Positions 9,454 through 19,763 of a stretch of DNA of 64,000 nucleotides are shown here, in pieces. The notes below the pieces were generated by a model. That model worked only from the letters and a program-made list of their open reading frames with translations. It did not search any database and had not been told where the DNA came from. The number at the start of each line of letters is the position of its first letter. Position 1 is the first letter of the stretch. Both the position numbers and the translations under genes were made by a program. The DNA comes from Ferrimonas futtsuensis DSM 18154 (GTDB taxonomy: Bacteria; Pseudomonadota; Gammaproteobacteria; Enterobacterales; Shewanellaceae): the NCBI RefSeq assembly GCF_000422645.1, contig NZ_AUGL01000019.1, positions 1 through 64,000 of the forward strand, written 5' to 3'.

Positions 9454-10581
9454 ATGGCCTGGAATGAGCCTGGAAATAAGGGAAATGACCCCTGGGGGAA
9501 CCGCGGTGGCAATGATCAGGGTCCGCCGGACCTGGATCAGGTGTTCCGCAAGCTGTCTTCTCGCTTTGGCGGTAACCGTGGTGGTGGCATCAGTGCTGCC
9601 GCTGTGGGCATCGCCGCCATTTTGCTTGCCCTGGTATGGGGCCTGTCCGGTTTCTACAAGATTGAGGAAGCGGAGCGCGGCGTGGTGCTGCGTTTCGGCG
9701 AATACTATGAGCTGGTTGAGCCTGGTCTGGGCTGGAAGGCTACCTTCATCGATGAGGTGACTCCGGTGAACGTCAACAACATCCGCGAGCTGCCCGCTTC
9801 CGGCATGATGCTGACCATGGACGAAAACGTGGTGGCGGTGCAGATGAAGGTTCAGTACCGCATCACCGACCCTCGCGCCTACCTGTTCAACGTGACCAAT
9901 CCGGATGAGTCTCTCAACGAGGCGATGGACAGTGCCCTGCGCTACGTTGTGGGCCACACCACCATGGATGACATTCTGACCACAGGTCGTGAGCAGGTGC
10001 GTCAGGATACCCGCGTTGAGCTTGAGGGGATCATTGAGCCCTACGGCCTGGGTCTGACCGTGGTTGACGTCAACTTACTGCCTGCCCGTCCGCCGGAAGA
10101 GGTGAAGGACGCCTTCGATGACGCCATCTCCGCTCAGGAAGATGAGGAGCGGTTCGTGCGAGAGGCGGAAGCCTACGCCCGTGCCGTTGAGCCTGAGGCT
10201 CGTGGTCAGGTTCAGCGTATGGAGCAGGAAGCCACCGCCTATCGTGAGCGTGTCACCCTGGAAGCCGAGGGTGAGGTAACCCGTTTCGTTCAGTTGCTGC
10301 CTCAGTATCAGGCCGCGCCCGAAGTGACCCGTGAGCGTCTCTACCTGGAGACCATGGAGAAGGTATTTGGCAATACCTCCAAGGTGATGGTGGATACCGA
10401 GGGCAACGGCTCCATGTTCTACCTGCCCCTGGACAAGATCATCGAGCGCTCCTCTGGCAAGAGTGCGCCTCGTACCGGGTCCACTCAGGTGAATGACAGC
10501 AGCTCTCTGCCTTCGTCCACTTTTAACAACAACCGCAGCTCCTCCACCCGTGGTGGCAGCGTTCGTCAGGGGAGGAACTAA
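9454..10581 (+). CDS. hflK: FtsH protease modulator HflK
   Basis: Band-7/SPFH membrane protein that with HflC forms the large periplasmic cage around FtsH. A Gly/Asn/Asp-rich cytoplasmic N-terminus (residues 1-45) is followed by one membrane segment (about 50-72) and the SPFH domain beginning KIEEAERGVVLRFGEYYE. A helical region and a Ser/Arg-rich tail follow. Length 375 aa is somewhat shorter than E. coli HflK. hflC starts 3 bases after its stop. Confidence 0.95.
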   Translation: MAWNEPGNKGNDPWGNRGGNDQGPPDLDQVFRKLSSRFGGNRGGGISAAAVGIAAILLALVWGLSGFYKIEEAERGVVLRFGEYYELVEPGLGWKATFIDEVTPVNVNNIRELPASGMMLTMDENVVAVQMKVQYRITDPRAYLFNVTNPDESLNEAMDSALRYVVGHTTMDDILTTGREQVRQDTRVELEGIIEPYGLGLTVVDVNLLPARPPEEVKDAFDDAISAQEDEERFVREAEAYARAVEPEARGQVQRMEQEATAYRERVTLEAEGEVTRFVQLLPQYQAAPEVTRERLYLETMEKVFGNTSKVMVDTEGNGSMFYLPLDKIIERSSGKSAPRTGSTQVNDSSSLPSSTFNNNRSSSTRGGSVRQGRN

Positions 10582-10584
10582 GCC

Positions 10585-11469
10585 ATGAGACCCATAGCTA
10601 TTGTCACCCTGGTCCTGGTATTTTTCCTGGGCCTCTCCAGCCTGTTTGTCGTCAGCGAAGGCGAGCGCGGCATCGTGAAGCGTTTCGGTAAGATCGCCAA
10701 GGACGCCGATGGCGTCACCCTGGTGTATGAACCCGGTTTGCATTTCAAGGTGCCGGTCATCGACTCGGTGATCCGATTGAACGCCCGTATCCTGACTCTG
10801 GATGCCCCGGCTGACCGTTTTGTGACCTCAGAGAAGAAAGATCTGATGGTGGACTCCTACGTGAAGTGGCGCATCATCGACTTTGAACGCTTCTACCTGT
10901 CGACCTCCGGTGGCAACCAGTTGCAGGCGGAAGCGCTGCTGCAGAGTAAGATCAACAACGGCCTGCGTAGCGAATTCGGTTCCCGGACCATCTCCGAGAT
11001 CGTATCCGGCAGCCGTGATGAACTGCAGCAGGAAGCCTTGAAGGCCGCCTCCGACAGTGCCCTGGAGCTGGGCATCAAGGTGGTGGACGTCCGGGTTAAG
11101 CAGATCAACCTGCCCCGCGAAGTGAGTCAGTCCATCTACGATCGTATGCGCGCCGAACGAACTGCCGTGGCCAAGGAGCATCGCTCTCAAGGTCGCGAGA
11201 AGGCAGAGGTGCTTCGCGCCGAGATCGACGCCAAGGTCACCGTAATGCTGGCGGAAGCTGAGAAGAAGGTTCGGACTCTGCGTGGTCAAGGGGAAGCCCA
11301 GGCCGCCAAGATCTACGCCGATGCCTACAATCAGGAGCCGGAATTCTACAGCTTTATGCGCAGCCTGGACGCCTACGCCAAGTCCTTCAACAGCAAGCAG
11401 GACGTGCTGGTGGTGTCTCCCGACTCCGAGTTCTTCCAGTACATGAAGGGCGCCAATAAGGCCAACTGA
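10585..11469 (+). CDS. hflC: FtsH protease modulator HflC
   Basis: Partner of HflK. One N-terminal membrane anchor (about residues 3-22), SPFH domain starting VVSEGERGIVKRFGKI, a long charged helix with EIDAKVTVMLAEAEKKVRTL, and the conserved region YADAYNQEPEFYSFMRSLDAY near the C-terminus. 294 aa. Last gene of the hfq cluster, followed directly by a terminator. Confidence 0.95.
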   Translation: MRPIAIVTLVLVFFLGLSSLFVVSEGERGIVKRFGKIAKDADGVTLVYEPGLHFKVPVIDSVIRLNARILTLDAPADRFVTSEKKDLMVDSYVKWRIIDFERFYLSTSGGNQLQAEALLQSKINNGLRSEFGSRTISEIVSGSRDELQQEALKAASDSALELGIKVVDVRVKQINLPREVSQSIYDRMRAERTAVAKEHRSQGREKAEVLRAEIDAKVTVMLAEAEKKVRTLRGQGEAQAAKIYADAYNQEPEFYSFMRSLDAYAKSFNSKQDVLVVSPDSEFFQYMKGANKAN

Positions 11470-11483
11470 TCCCAATCAGTGTG

Positions 11484-11514
11484 AAAAGCCCGGCTCACTG
11501 CCGGGCTTTTTCTT
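11484..11514 (+). terminator. Terminator after hflC
   Basis: AAAGCCCGGC, TCACT loop, GCCGGGCTTTTT. Ends the hfq-hflC unit. Confidence 0.88.
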
Positions 11515-11546
11515 TAAAGGGAAATGTTCTTCAAGGAGAGTGAGTT

Positions 11547-11732
11547 ATGTCTGATTCCTGGCTTCTGGCCCTGGGTTTGCTGTTGTTGATGGAGGGGATA
11601 GGGCCGGCCTTTTTGCCTCGCCAGTGGCGTGCGGCGGTGTCCGAGATGAGTCGCCAGCCCGACGCCATGTTACGCCGCATCGGCGGCGCCCTGGTGACTG
11701 CGGGTGCGGTAATTCTGTACATTTTTTCTTAA
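11547..11732 (+). CDS. DUF2065 small membrane protein (YjeT-like)
   Basis: 61 aa with two hydrophobic segments (about 4-20 and 44-60) around a basic loop containing RQPDAMLRRIGG, the pattern of the DUF2065/YjeT family. Function unknown. In E. coli and relatives yjeT sits between hflC and purA, exactly as here. AAGGAGAGTGAG lies just before the ATG, giving a strong ribosome site. Confidence 0.88.
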   Translation: MSDSWLLALGLLLLMEGIGPAFLPRQWRAAVSEMSRQPDAMLRRIGGALVTAGAVILYIFS

Positions 11733-11758
11733 TAACGGCTGTTTTGCTCAGGCTGTTT

Positions 11759-13093
<1,335 letters not shown>

Positions 13094-13104
13094 CAGCGAC
13101 AGTG

Positions 13105-13124
13105 ACGGGGCCAACTGGCCCCGT
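13105..13124 (+). terminator. GC hairpin after purA (possible weak terminator)
   Basis: ACGGGGCC, AACT loop, GGCCCCGT. The stem is strong but no T run follows, so termination would be partial or Rho-assisted. Confidence 0.4.
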
Positions 13125-13173
13125 TATGCTATGTTGGACTACAGATTGAACAACCCGGGCCGATAACTCAAGT

Positions 13174-13803
13174 ATGAGACGAATACTGCTGCTGCTCACA
13201 ACCCTGATGATGATGGCTCCTGCCCGTGCGGATCTGCAGGCGGTGGAGCTGTACTCGCAGGATGCGTTGCTGCAGATGATTCGGGACAACACTCACCTGG
13301 CCCAGATGCGTCGGGACGACTGTCAGCTGGTTGAGGATGTCCGGGCCCACGCCAAGGTGCTCAAGGAGCCCGCCTATCAGATGCTGTGGGCTGACATGCT
13401 GATGTACGGTGTCTGTGTGGAAGAGGATGTCCGCGAAGGATTCTACTACTTGGAGACCGCGTCGGAATCCGGTCTGCCCGATGCTCTGGAGCAGTTGGCC
13501 CGCTACTATCGCATAGGCAAGTTCACTCTGGTGAACAACGATTTGTCGGTTCACTACTATAAGCTTGCCTCGGAACAGGGCCACCTGCGTGCCCGGTTCG
13601 ATCTGGTGCGCATGTACATCAAAGGCCACGGCGCCCCGAGGGACTATCCCCAGGCCTACCGCTGGTTGTTTGAAGAGGTGTACCAGCACGAAGAGGACAG
13701 GCAGACCGCCCGCGCATTGCTGGCTCAACTGGAGCCTCTGATCCCGCCCCGCACCGTTGCGGCCATCCGTGCCGATCAGAAATTTCAAGATAAGTATCGT
13801 TGA
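13174..13803 (+). CDS. motX: Sodium-type polar flagellar motor protein MotX
   Basis: Periplasmic component of the T ring that holds the PomA/PomB (or MotAB) stator of sodium-driven polar flagella. An N-terminal signal peptide ends near PARA (residue 19-20). Sel1-like helical repeats follow (for example MLMYGVCVEEDVREGFYYLE, ALEQLARYYRIGKF and ARFDLVRMYIKGHGAP). 209 aa matches Vibrio MotX (about 210 aa), and the purA-motX-rnr order is the one I recall for Vibrio. Genus-level assignment of stator ion use is inference. Confidence 0.85.
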   Translation: MRRILLLLTTLMMMAPARADLQAVELYSQDALLQMIRDNTHLAQMRRDDCQLVEDVRAHAKVLKEPAYQMLWADMLMYGVCVEEDVREGFYYLETASESGLPDALEQLARYYRIGKFTLVNNDLSVHYYKLASEQGHLRARFDLVRMYIKGHGAPRDYPQAYRWLFEEVYQHEEDRQTARALLAQLEPLIPPRTVAAIRADQKFQDKYR

Positions 13804-13855
13804 TTGTCGGTATACTTGAAGCCAAATCCCCCTTTTTTCTACGAGAATTTAACTA

Positions 13856-16306
13856 TTGGATAAAAACGATCCCCATTATCAGCGTGAGGCTGAGAAGTAC
13901 GAAAACCCCATTCCCAGCCGTGAGTACCTGCTGCAGCTGATCGCTGATGGCCGTGGCCTGATTGGTCGCGATGAACTGGCGGCGGAGTTGGGCCTGGAGG
14001 GTGAGCAGTATATCGCCCTGATGCGTCGTCTGCGTGCCATGGAGCGCGATGGACAGCTGGTGTACACCCGCAAAGGACGCTATGGCATTCCGGAAAAGAT
14101 GGACCTGCTCACCGGCAAGGTGATCGGCCACCGGGATGGATTCGGCTTCTTCCGACCCGATGATGGCAGCCAGGACCTCTTCCTGACCGAGCGCACCATG
14201 CACAGTGTGCTTCACGGGGACCGGGTGATGGCTCAGGGAGATCGTCACGATCGCCGTGGTCGCCAGGAGGGACGCATCGTCCGGGTACTGGAACCGAGAA
14301 ACCCGATGATCATCGGCCGCTACTTCACCGAGGACGGTGTCGGCTTCGTGGTGCCCGACGACAGGCGCCTCAGCCAGGATATCCTGATTCATGAGGGTGA
14401 CCGCATGGGGGCTCGCCTTGGCCAGGTGGTGTCCATTGAACTGGTGCAGCGTCCGGGACGACACACTCACGCCAGAGGCAAGGTTGTTGAAGTGCTGGGG
14501 AACGAGATGGATCCCGGCATGGAGATCGACATCGCCCTGCGCAATCACGATCTTCCCCACCAGTGGCCCGAAACCGTGCTCACACAGGTGGAGGGGATTG
14601 ACGACGAGGTCAGCGAAGAGGACAAGCAGGGTCGCATCGACCTTCGCAAGCTGCCCCTGGTGACCATCGATGGCGAAGACGCCCGCGACTTCGACGACGC
14701 GGTCTACTGCGAGAAGAAGAGCGGTGGAGGCTGGCGCCTGTGGGTGGCCATCGCCGATGTCAGCCATTATGTGCGCAGCGGTACGCCCCTGGATGACGAA
14801 GCCACCAAGCGGGGCAACTCAGTGTATTTCCCGGCCCAGGTGATCCCCATGCTGCCGGAGAAGCTCTCCAATGGCCTCTGCTCCCTGAACCCCGGGGTGG
14901 ACCGCCTCTGTATGGTGGCGGAGATGACCGTCTCCAAGGTCGGCAACCTCTCCGGCTTCAAGTTCTACCCCGCAGTGATGCACTCCCATGCCCGCCTAAC
15001 CTACACCAAGGTGGCGGCCATGCTCGATGGCGATGCGCGTTTGCGTGAGCGTTATGCCGAGGTGCTGCCTCATCTGGAGGAGCTGCACAACCTCTATGGT
15101 GCACTGGATCAGGCCCGGGTGAAGCGCGGCGCCCTGGTGCTGGAGACCACAGAGACTCAGTTTATCTTTAACGCCGATCGCCGCATCGAGCAGATCGTGC
15201 CTCGGGAGCGCAACGTCGCTCACAAGATGATCGAGGAGTGCATGATCCTGGCGAATGTGGCCGCTGCCCGGTTCGTCAAGAAACACAAGGGCGAGACGCT
15301 TTACCGGATCCATGAGGGCCCCGGCGAGTCCAAACTTAAGTCTCTGCGCGACTTCCTGGGCCAGCAGGGGCTGCAGCTGGGTGGCGGTGATAAGCCTTCA
15401 CCGACGGATATTGCCAAGCTGCTCTCCTCTCTGGAGGGGCGGGGGGACGCCGAGCTGGTGACCACCATGGTGCTGCGCTCCATGAAGCAGGCGGTATACA
15501 GCCCCGACGATCTGGGTCACTTCGGCCTGGCGCTGCAGGGCTACAGCCACTTTACCTCCCCCATTCGCCGCTACCCGGATCTGATTCTGCATCGGGTGAT
15601 CCGTTCCCTGCTGGTCAAGGACCAGGGGCTGATCAAGAAGGCGATGGACAAGATGAAGGGCCGCAGCCAGGACGGCGCGGCGCTGCACTACGATACCCAG
15701 CAGCTGGTAGAGCTGGGGGATCACTGCTCCCTGACCGAGCGCCGTGCCGACGACGCTACCCGGGATGTGTCCGACTGGCTCAAGTGTGAGTTTATGCAGG
15801 ACCATGTGGGAGACACCTTTGACGCGGTGATCAGCGGCGTAACCAGTTTTGGTCTGTTTGTACGCCTCAACAGTTACCACATCGACGGCCTGGTGCACAT
15901 CTCCAGTTTGGAGAACGATTACTTCCACTTCGATGCGGTGCGCCAGGGGCTCTACGGTGAGCACAGCGGCAAACGCTATCGCCTCGGCGATGAGGTTCGG
16001 GTCAAGGTGTTGTCGGTGAAACTGGACGATCGCCAGATCGACCTGGGCATGGTGGAGGAGAAGGGCGTCGGTAAGAAGATGAAGGCCAAGGCCAAATCCA
16101 GCCGTAAGCAGGCCCAGAAGCAACCTCAAAAGCCCGCGCAGAAGCAATCGAAGAGCCCCTACAAGGCCGGGGACGGTAAGGGCAAGTCCGGCCGTGGAAA
16201 GGACGGCGGTCAATCCAGGTCCGGTGGCCGTGGTAAGGCCCCACAGAAACAGACAGCGGGTCGGGACACTCCGGCCAAGAAGAGTAAGAAGCGGAATAAG
16301 CAGTAA
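13856..16306 (+). CDS. rnr: Ribonuclease R
   Basis: Processive 3'-5' exoribonuclease that degrades structured RNA, including rRNA and tmRNA-tagged messages. A TTG start is chosen because [20 protein letters not shown] aligns with the E. coli N-terminus. Domain order: N-terminal HTH, two cold-shock domains, RNB catalytic domain with [14 protein letters not shown]1 domain (about 645-725), then a long Lys/Gln/Arg/Gly tail of about 85 residues. 816 aa in total. rlmB begins inside its stop (TAATG). Confidence 0.95.
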   Translation: MDKNDPHYQREAEKYENPIPSREYLLQLIADGRGLIGRDELAAELGLEGEQYIALMRRLRAMERDGQLVYTRKGRYGIPEKMDLLTGKVIGHRDGFGFFRPDDGSQDLFLTERTMHSVLHGDRVMAQGDRHDRRGRQEGRIVRVLEPRNPMIIGRYFTEDGVGFVVPDDRRLSQDILIHEGDRMGARLGQVVSIELVQRPGRHTHARGKVVEVLGNEMDPGMEIDIALRNHDLPHQWPETVLTQVEGIDDEVSEEDKQGRIDLRKLPLVTIDGEDARDFDDAVYCEKKSGGGWRLWVAIADVSHYVRSGTPLDDEATKRGNSVYFPAQVIPMLPEKLSNGLCSLNPGVDRLCMVAEMTVSKVGNLSGFKFYPAVMHSHARLTYTKVAAMLDGDARLRERYAEVLPHLEELHNLYGALDQARVKRGALVLETTETQFIFNADRRIEQIVPRERNVAHKMIEECMILANVAAARFVKKHKGETLYRIHEGPGESKLKSLRDFLGQQGLQLGGGDKPSPTDIAKLLSSLEGRGDAELVTTMVLRSMKQAVYSPDDLGHFGLALQGYSHFTSPIRRYPDLILHRVIRSLLVKDQGLIKKAMDKMKGRSQDGAALHYDTQQLVELGDHCSLTERRADDATRDVSDWLKCEFMQDHVGDTFDAVISGVTSFGLFVRLNSYHIDGLVHISSLENDYFHFDAVRQGLYGEHSGKRYRLGDEVRVKVLSVKLDDRQIDLGMVEEKGVGKKMKAKAKSSRKQAQKQPQKPAQKQSKSPYKAGDGKGKSGRGKDGGQSRSGGRGKAPQKQTAGRDTPAKKSKKRNKQ

Positions 16307-17043
16307 TGAAACAAGAGATGGTGTTTGGCCTCCATGCGGTGGAGGCGCTGTTGCAGTCTGAGCCTGAGCGGGTGAAGTCTATCTGGTTGCTTAAGGGGCG
16401 GGACGATGAGCGCCTGCATAAGATTCTGCAACTGGCCAAGCAGAACGGCATCAGTTGCCAGCCGGCGGCGCGCAAAGCCCTGGATGAGAAAGCGGCGTCA
16501 CCTCAGCATCAGGGTGTGGTGGCGGCTGCCAAGCCTGCCCCGGTGAAGGGGGAGGGGGAACTGGCCGCCCTGCTTGATGGGGTTGAGACACCACTGCTGC
16601 TGATCCTCGACGGAGTGACTGATCCCCACAACCTGGGCGCCTGCCTGCGCAGCGCCGATGCCACCGGGGTCCATGGCGTGATTGTTCCCCGGGATCGCTC
16701 TGCCAGCCTGGGGCCGGTCGTACGCAAGGTGGCGGTGGGCGCTGCCGAGAATATCCCCCTGTTCCAGGTGACCAACCTGGCGCGAACCATGCGCGAGCTG
16801 CAGGAGCGTGGGGTGTGGATTGTGGGCACTGCAGGTGAAGCGGACCACGACCTCTATCAGGCGAAGCTGACCGGTCCTCTGGCGATCACCATGGGGGCCG
16901 AGGGCAAGGGGATGCGTCGCCTGACCCGGGAGCACTGTGATGAACTGATCTCCATCCCCATGGCCGGGGTGGTCACCAGCCTGAACGTGTCTGTGGCGAC
17001 CGGGGTGTGCCTGTTTGAAGCGGTGCGCCAGCGCCGCGGCTAA
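16306..17043 (+). CDS. rlmB: 23S rRNA 2'-O-methyltransferase RlmB
   Basis: SPOUT-class enzyme that methylates Gm2251 of 23S rRNA. The N-terminal substrate-binding domain is followed by the knot motifs [34 protein letters not shown] and [19 protein letters not shown]. 245 aa is normal. The ATG overlaps the rnr stop by one base, so translation is coupled, as in enteric bacteria. Confidence 0.95.
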   Translation: MKQEMVFGLHAVEALLQSEPERVKSIWLLKGRDDERLHKILQLAKQNGISCQPAARKALDEKAASPQHQGVVAAAKPAPVKGEGELAALLDGVETPLLLILDGVTDPHNLGACLRSADATGVHGVIVPRDRSASLGPVVRKVAVGAAENIPLFQVTNLARTMRELQERGVWIVGTAGEADHDLYQAKLTGPLAITMGAEGKGMRRLTREHCDELISIPMAGVVTSLNVSVATGVCLFEAVRQRRG

Positions 17044-17060
17044 CTCTGATCCACAAATGA

Positions 17061-17086
17061 CAAAGGGCGCCTCGGGGCGCCCTTTG
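17061..17086. terminator. Terminator between convergent rlmB and DUF481 gene
   Basis: CAAAGGGCGCC, TCG, GGCGCCCTTTG. It lies in the gap between convergent genes and can act on both strands, although the T runs are short. Confidence 0.65.
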
Positions 17087-17098
17087 TGATTCTGTGCC

Positions 17099-17845
17099 CT
17101 AAAAGGTATAGAGCAGATTGACCGTGGAGATGATGTCGGTGCGCTCACTGTTCTCTGGCACCCGGTCGGTGAACTTGATGTCGGTGCCGATCTTCAGAGC
17201 CAGGTTCGCCCACAGCTGGTTGCGGATGGAAATCTTCAGGGTGGCAACGGTGTTGCGGTTACCGGTTTCCACGGCCCCTTCCGCATTGAAGGTGGTGTAT
17301 TCATGGAGCCGCTGCTCAAACTTACCGGAGAAACGGGCAATCCCTTCGTCTGTAGAGCTGCTCTGATCCGCGTCGTCATCGGTGAGGTTGGGTTCGTTAA
17401 AACGGTAACCGCCACCCGCCTCCAGTGACAGCTTGGTGTGGCGACGGTCAATTAGAGTGAAACCGTAACCCGCCGAGTAGATCTGCTGGCGGGTGAAGGA
17501 GCCGAACCTGTCCCAGATAAGTTCACTACGGCCATAGAGGTAGCGACTGCCGCTCAGCTTGTAGTCGAGCTGATATTCGACGGTGTACTGCTCTGCGGTG
17601 GCACTCTGGTTGTCTGAGGCGAAGTAGGCCTTGAGTATGGTTTCGTGCTTGGCGGAGTCGCCGTCGTAGACCAGCTTGCCCCGGCTGTTGAAGTTACTGG
17701 ATTCGGTGTTGCCCGAGGTGTATTGCAGACCCAGCTCCACCTCGGCGTTGAGGCGGTCCTCAGGGTCCTTGTACTCCGGCGGCACCAGAGCCAGTGCATT
17801 GGGAGCGATGAGCAGTATGGGCAGCCAATAGGGTGTCTTTAACAC
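17099..17845 (-). CDS. DUF481 (YdiY-like) outer-membrane beta-barrel protein
   Basis: 248 aa with an N-terminal signal peptide (PYWLPILLIAPNALA) and alternating beta-strand pattern ending in the aromatic NLLYTF, as for barrel proteins inserted by BAM. The opening EVELGLQYTSGNTESSN and the strand LIDRRHTKLSLEAGGGYR are typical of DUF481, the salt-induced YdiY family. The start appears to be GTG, without a strong ribosome site. Function unknown; monocistronic. Confidence 0.85.
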   Translation of the reverse strand: MLKTPYWLPILLIAPNALALVPPEYKDPEDRLNAEVELGLQYTSGNTESSNFNSRGKLVYDGDSAKHETILKAYFASDNQSATAEQYTVEYQLDYKLSGSRYLYGRSELIWDRFGSFTRQQIYSAGYGFTLIDRRHTKLSLEAGGGYRFNEPNLTDDDADQSSSTDEGIARFSGKFEQRLHEYTTFNAEGAVETGNRNTVATLKISIRNQLWANLALKIGTDIKFTDRVPENSERTDIISTVNLLYTF

Positions 17846-18003
17846 TGTGTTTGTGCACTCTTGTCATTATGGGATGGGCCCGTTGCGGGCCAGTAGCAGA
17901 GACACAGTGTACTCCGCCCCCGCCATCAGTGGAAGGTGGCGATGAACTGACGTCGCCAAGGGGAATCGGGGGGCAAAAACCTCGGTTTACGCGGTCAAAT
18001 TTC

Positions 18004-18032
18004 TTGCTCGGCATGCCCATTTACTGTAATAT
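18004..18032 (+). promoter_or_regulatory. Promoter of the rpsF-priB-rpsR-rplI operon
   Basis: TTGCTC (18,004-18,009), 17-bp spacer, TAATAT (18,027-18,032). About 80 bases upstream of the rpsF start, leaving room for a structured leader. Confidence 0.72.
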
Positions 18033-18068
18033 GCGCCGGCTAATCAGCCGAAACCCTTTTTGTTCCTT

Positions 18069-18099
18069 GCCTCCAGGTCTGGCTGAGCCTGCAAGAGGC
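18069..18099 (+). promoter_or_regulatory. Leader hairpin of rpsF mRNA (candidate S6:S18 autoregulatory site)
   Basis: GCCTC-CAGG pairs with CCTG-CAA-GAGGC, giving a stem with a 3-nt bulge and 10-nt loop, 22 bases upstream of the rpsF ATG; a CCG triplet follows at 18,107-18,109. S6:S18 leaders are known in this operon in many bacteria; the exact motif match is not established by eye. Confidence 0.42.
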
Positions 18100-18121
18100 T
18101 GAATAACCGTAAGGATCAATA

Positions 18122-18520
18122 ATGCGTCATTACGAAATCGTATTTATGGTTCACCCTGATCAGAGTGAACAGGTTCCTGGCATGATCGAGCGTTACACCG
18201 CTACCCTCGGTAAAGATGGTGGCTCTGTAACCCGTCTGGAAGACTGGGGCCGTCGCCAGTTGGCATACCCAATTGAGAAGCTGCACAAGGCTCACTATGT
18301 TCTGGTTAACGCTGAAGCTACCGCTGAAGCCGTTGAAGAGCTGGAAACTGCTTTCCGCTTCAACGATGCCGTTATCCGCAGCATGGTAATCCGCACCAAA
18401 GGCGCTATCACCGAGCCTTCCGCTATGGCCAAAGCCAAGGAAGAGCGTCGTGAGCGTGAAGAGCGTCGCGAAGCCAAGCCTGCTCCTGCACCTGCTGCTG
18501 AGGAAGCCAAGGCCGAGTAA
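18122..18520 (+). CDS. rpsF: 30S ribosomal protein S6
   Basis: Binds 16S rRNA in the central platform as a dimer with S18. The start [21 protein letters not shown] and the block [15 protein letters not shown] are characteristic. The acidic, Ala/Glu-rich tail (residues 105-132) resembles the glutamate-modified tail of E. coli S6. First gene of the conserved rpsF-priB-rpsR-rplI operon. Confidence 0.97.
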   Translation: MRHYEIVFMVHPDQSEQVPGMIERYTATLGKDGGSVTRLEDWGRRQLAYPIEKLHKAHYVLVNAEATAEAVEELETAFRFNDAVIRSMVIRTKGAITEPSAMAKAKEERREREERREAKPAPAPAAEEAKAE

Positions 18521-18525
18521 TCGTT

Positions 18526-19073
<548 letters not shown>

Positions 19074-19115
19074 GTTCGGCATTAGGTTAACCCTTTAAAA
19101 GTAGAGGAAAAGGTA

Positions 19116-19565
19116 ATGGAAGTTATTCTGCTGGATAAAATTGCCAAGCTGGGCGGTCTGGGTGACAAGGTAACCGTTAAATCCGGTTACGCTCGTAACT
19201 ACCTGCTGCCTCAAGGCAAAGCGGTATTCGCTAACGAAGCCAACATCGCTGAGTTTGAAGCCCGTCGCGCTGATCTGGAAAAGAACATCGCTGACAAGCT
19301 GTCTGCTGCTGAAGCTCGCGCCGAGAAACTGGCTGCTCTGGAAGCCGTTGTTATCGCCTCCAAGGCCGGTGACGAAGGTAAGCTGTTCGGTTCCATCGGT
19401 ACCCGTGACATCGCCGACGCTATCACTGCGGCTGGCGTTGAAGTAGCCAAGTCTGAAGTTCGTCTGCCTGAAGGCGCCCTGCGTCACACTGGCGAATTCG
19501 ACATCGCTATCGCTCTGCACAGCGAAGTTAGCACCGACGTTAAGATCACCGTTGTTGCTGAGTAA
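19116..19565 (+). CDS. rplI: 50S ribosomal protein L9
   Basis: 149 aa with the N-terminal rRNA-binding domain ([32 protein letters not shown]), the long connecting helix and the C-terminal domain. AGAGGAAAAGGT provides the ribosome site. Last gene of the operon, followed by a terminator. Confidence 0.97.
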   Translation: MEVILLDKIAKLGGLGDKVTVKSGYARNYLLPQGKAVFANEANIAEFEARRADLEKNIADKLSAAEARAEKLAALEAVVIASKAGDEGKLFGSIGTRDIADAITAAGVEVAKSEVRLPEGALRHTGEFDIAIALHSEVSTDVKITVVAE

Positions 19566-19589
19566 TCTGCCGCATTAGCCGGAAGATTG

Positions 19590-19619
19590 AAAAACACCGC
19601 CTCCGGGCGGTGTTTTTTT
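19590..19619 (+). terminator. Terminator after rplI
   Basis: AAAACACCGCC, TCC, GGGCGGTG and a run of seven T residues. Confidence 0.92.
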
Positions 19620-19713
19620 ATGCCCGACTCTCAGGCGTCGGCCATCAGCTTGAGGGCTGGGACCCGCTGACAAGCAGGGCGCTCATTCCCGTGCAGCGGA
19701 CTGGCCAACAACC

Positions 19714-19740
19714 CAAAAAAAGGCGCACCAGAGTGCGCCA
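19714..19740 (-). terminator. Terminator of the S46 peptidase gene
   Basis: Read on the minus strand: GGCGCAC, TCTG, GTGCGCC and seven T residues, 24 bp downstream of the stop at 19,764. Confidence 0.9.
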
Positions 19741-19763
19741 TTCTTGATTGAGCCTGGAGCAGG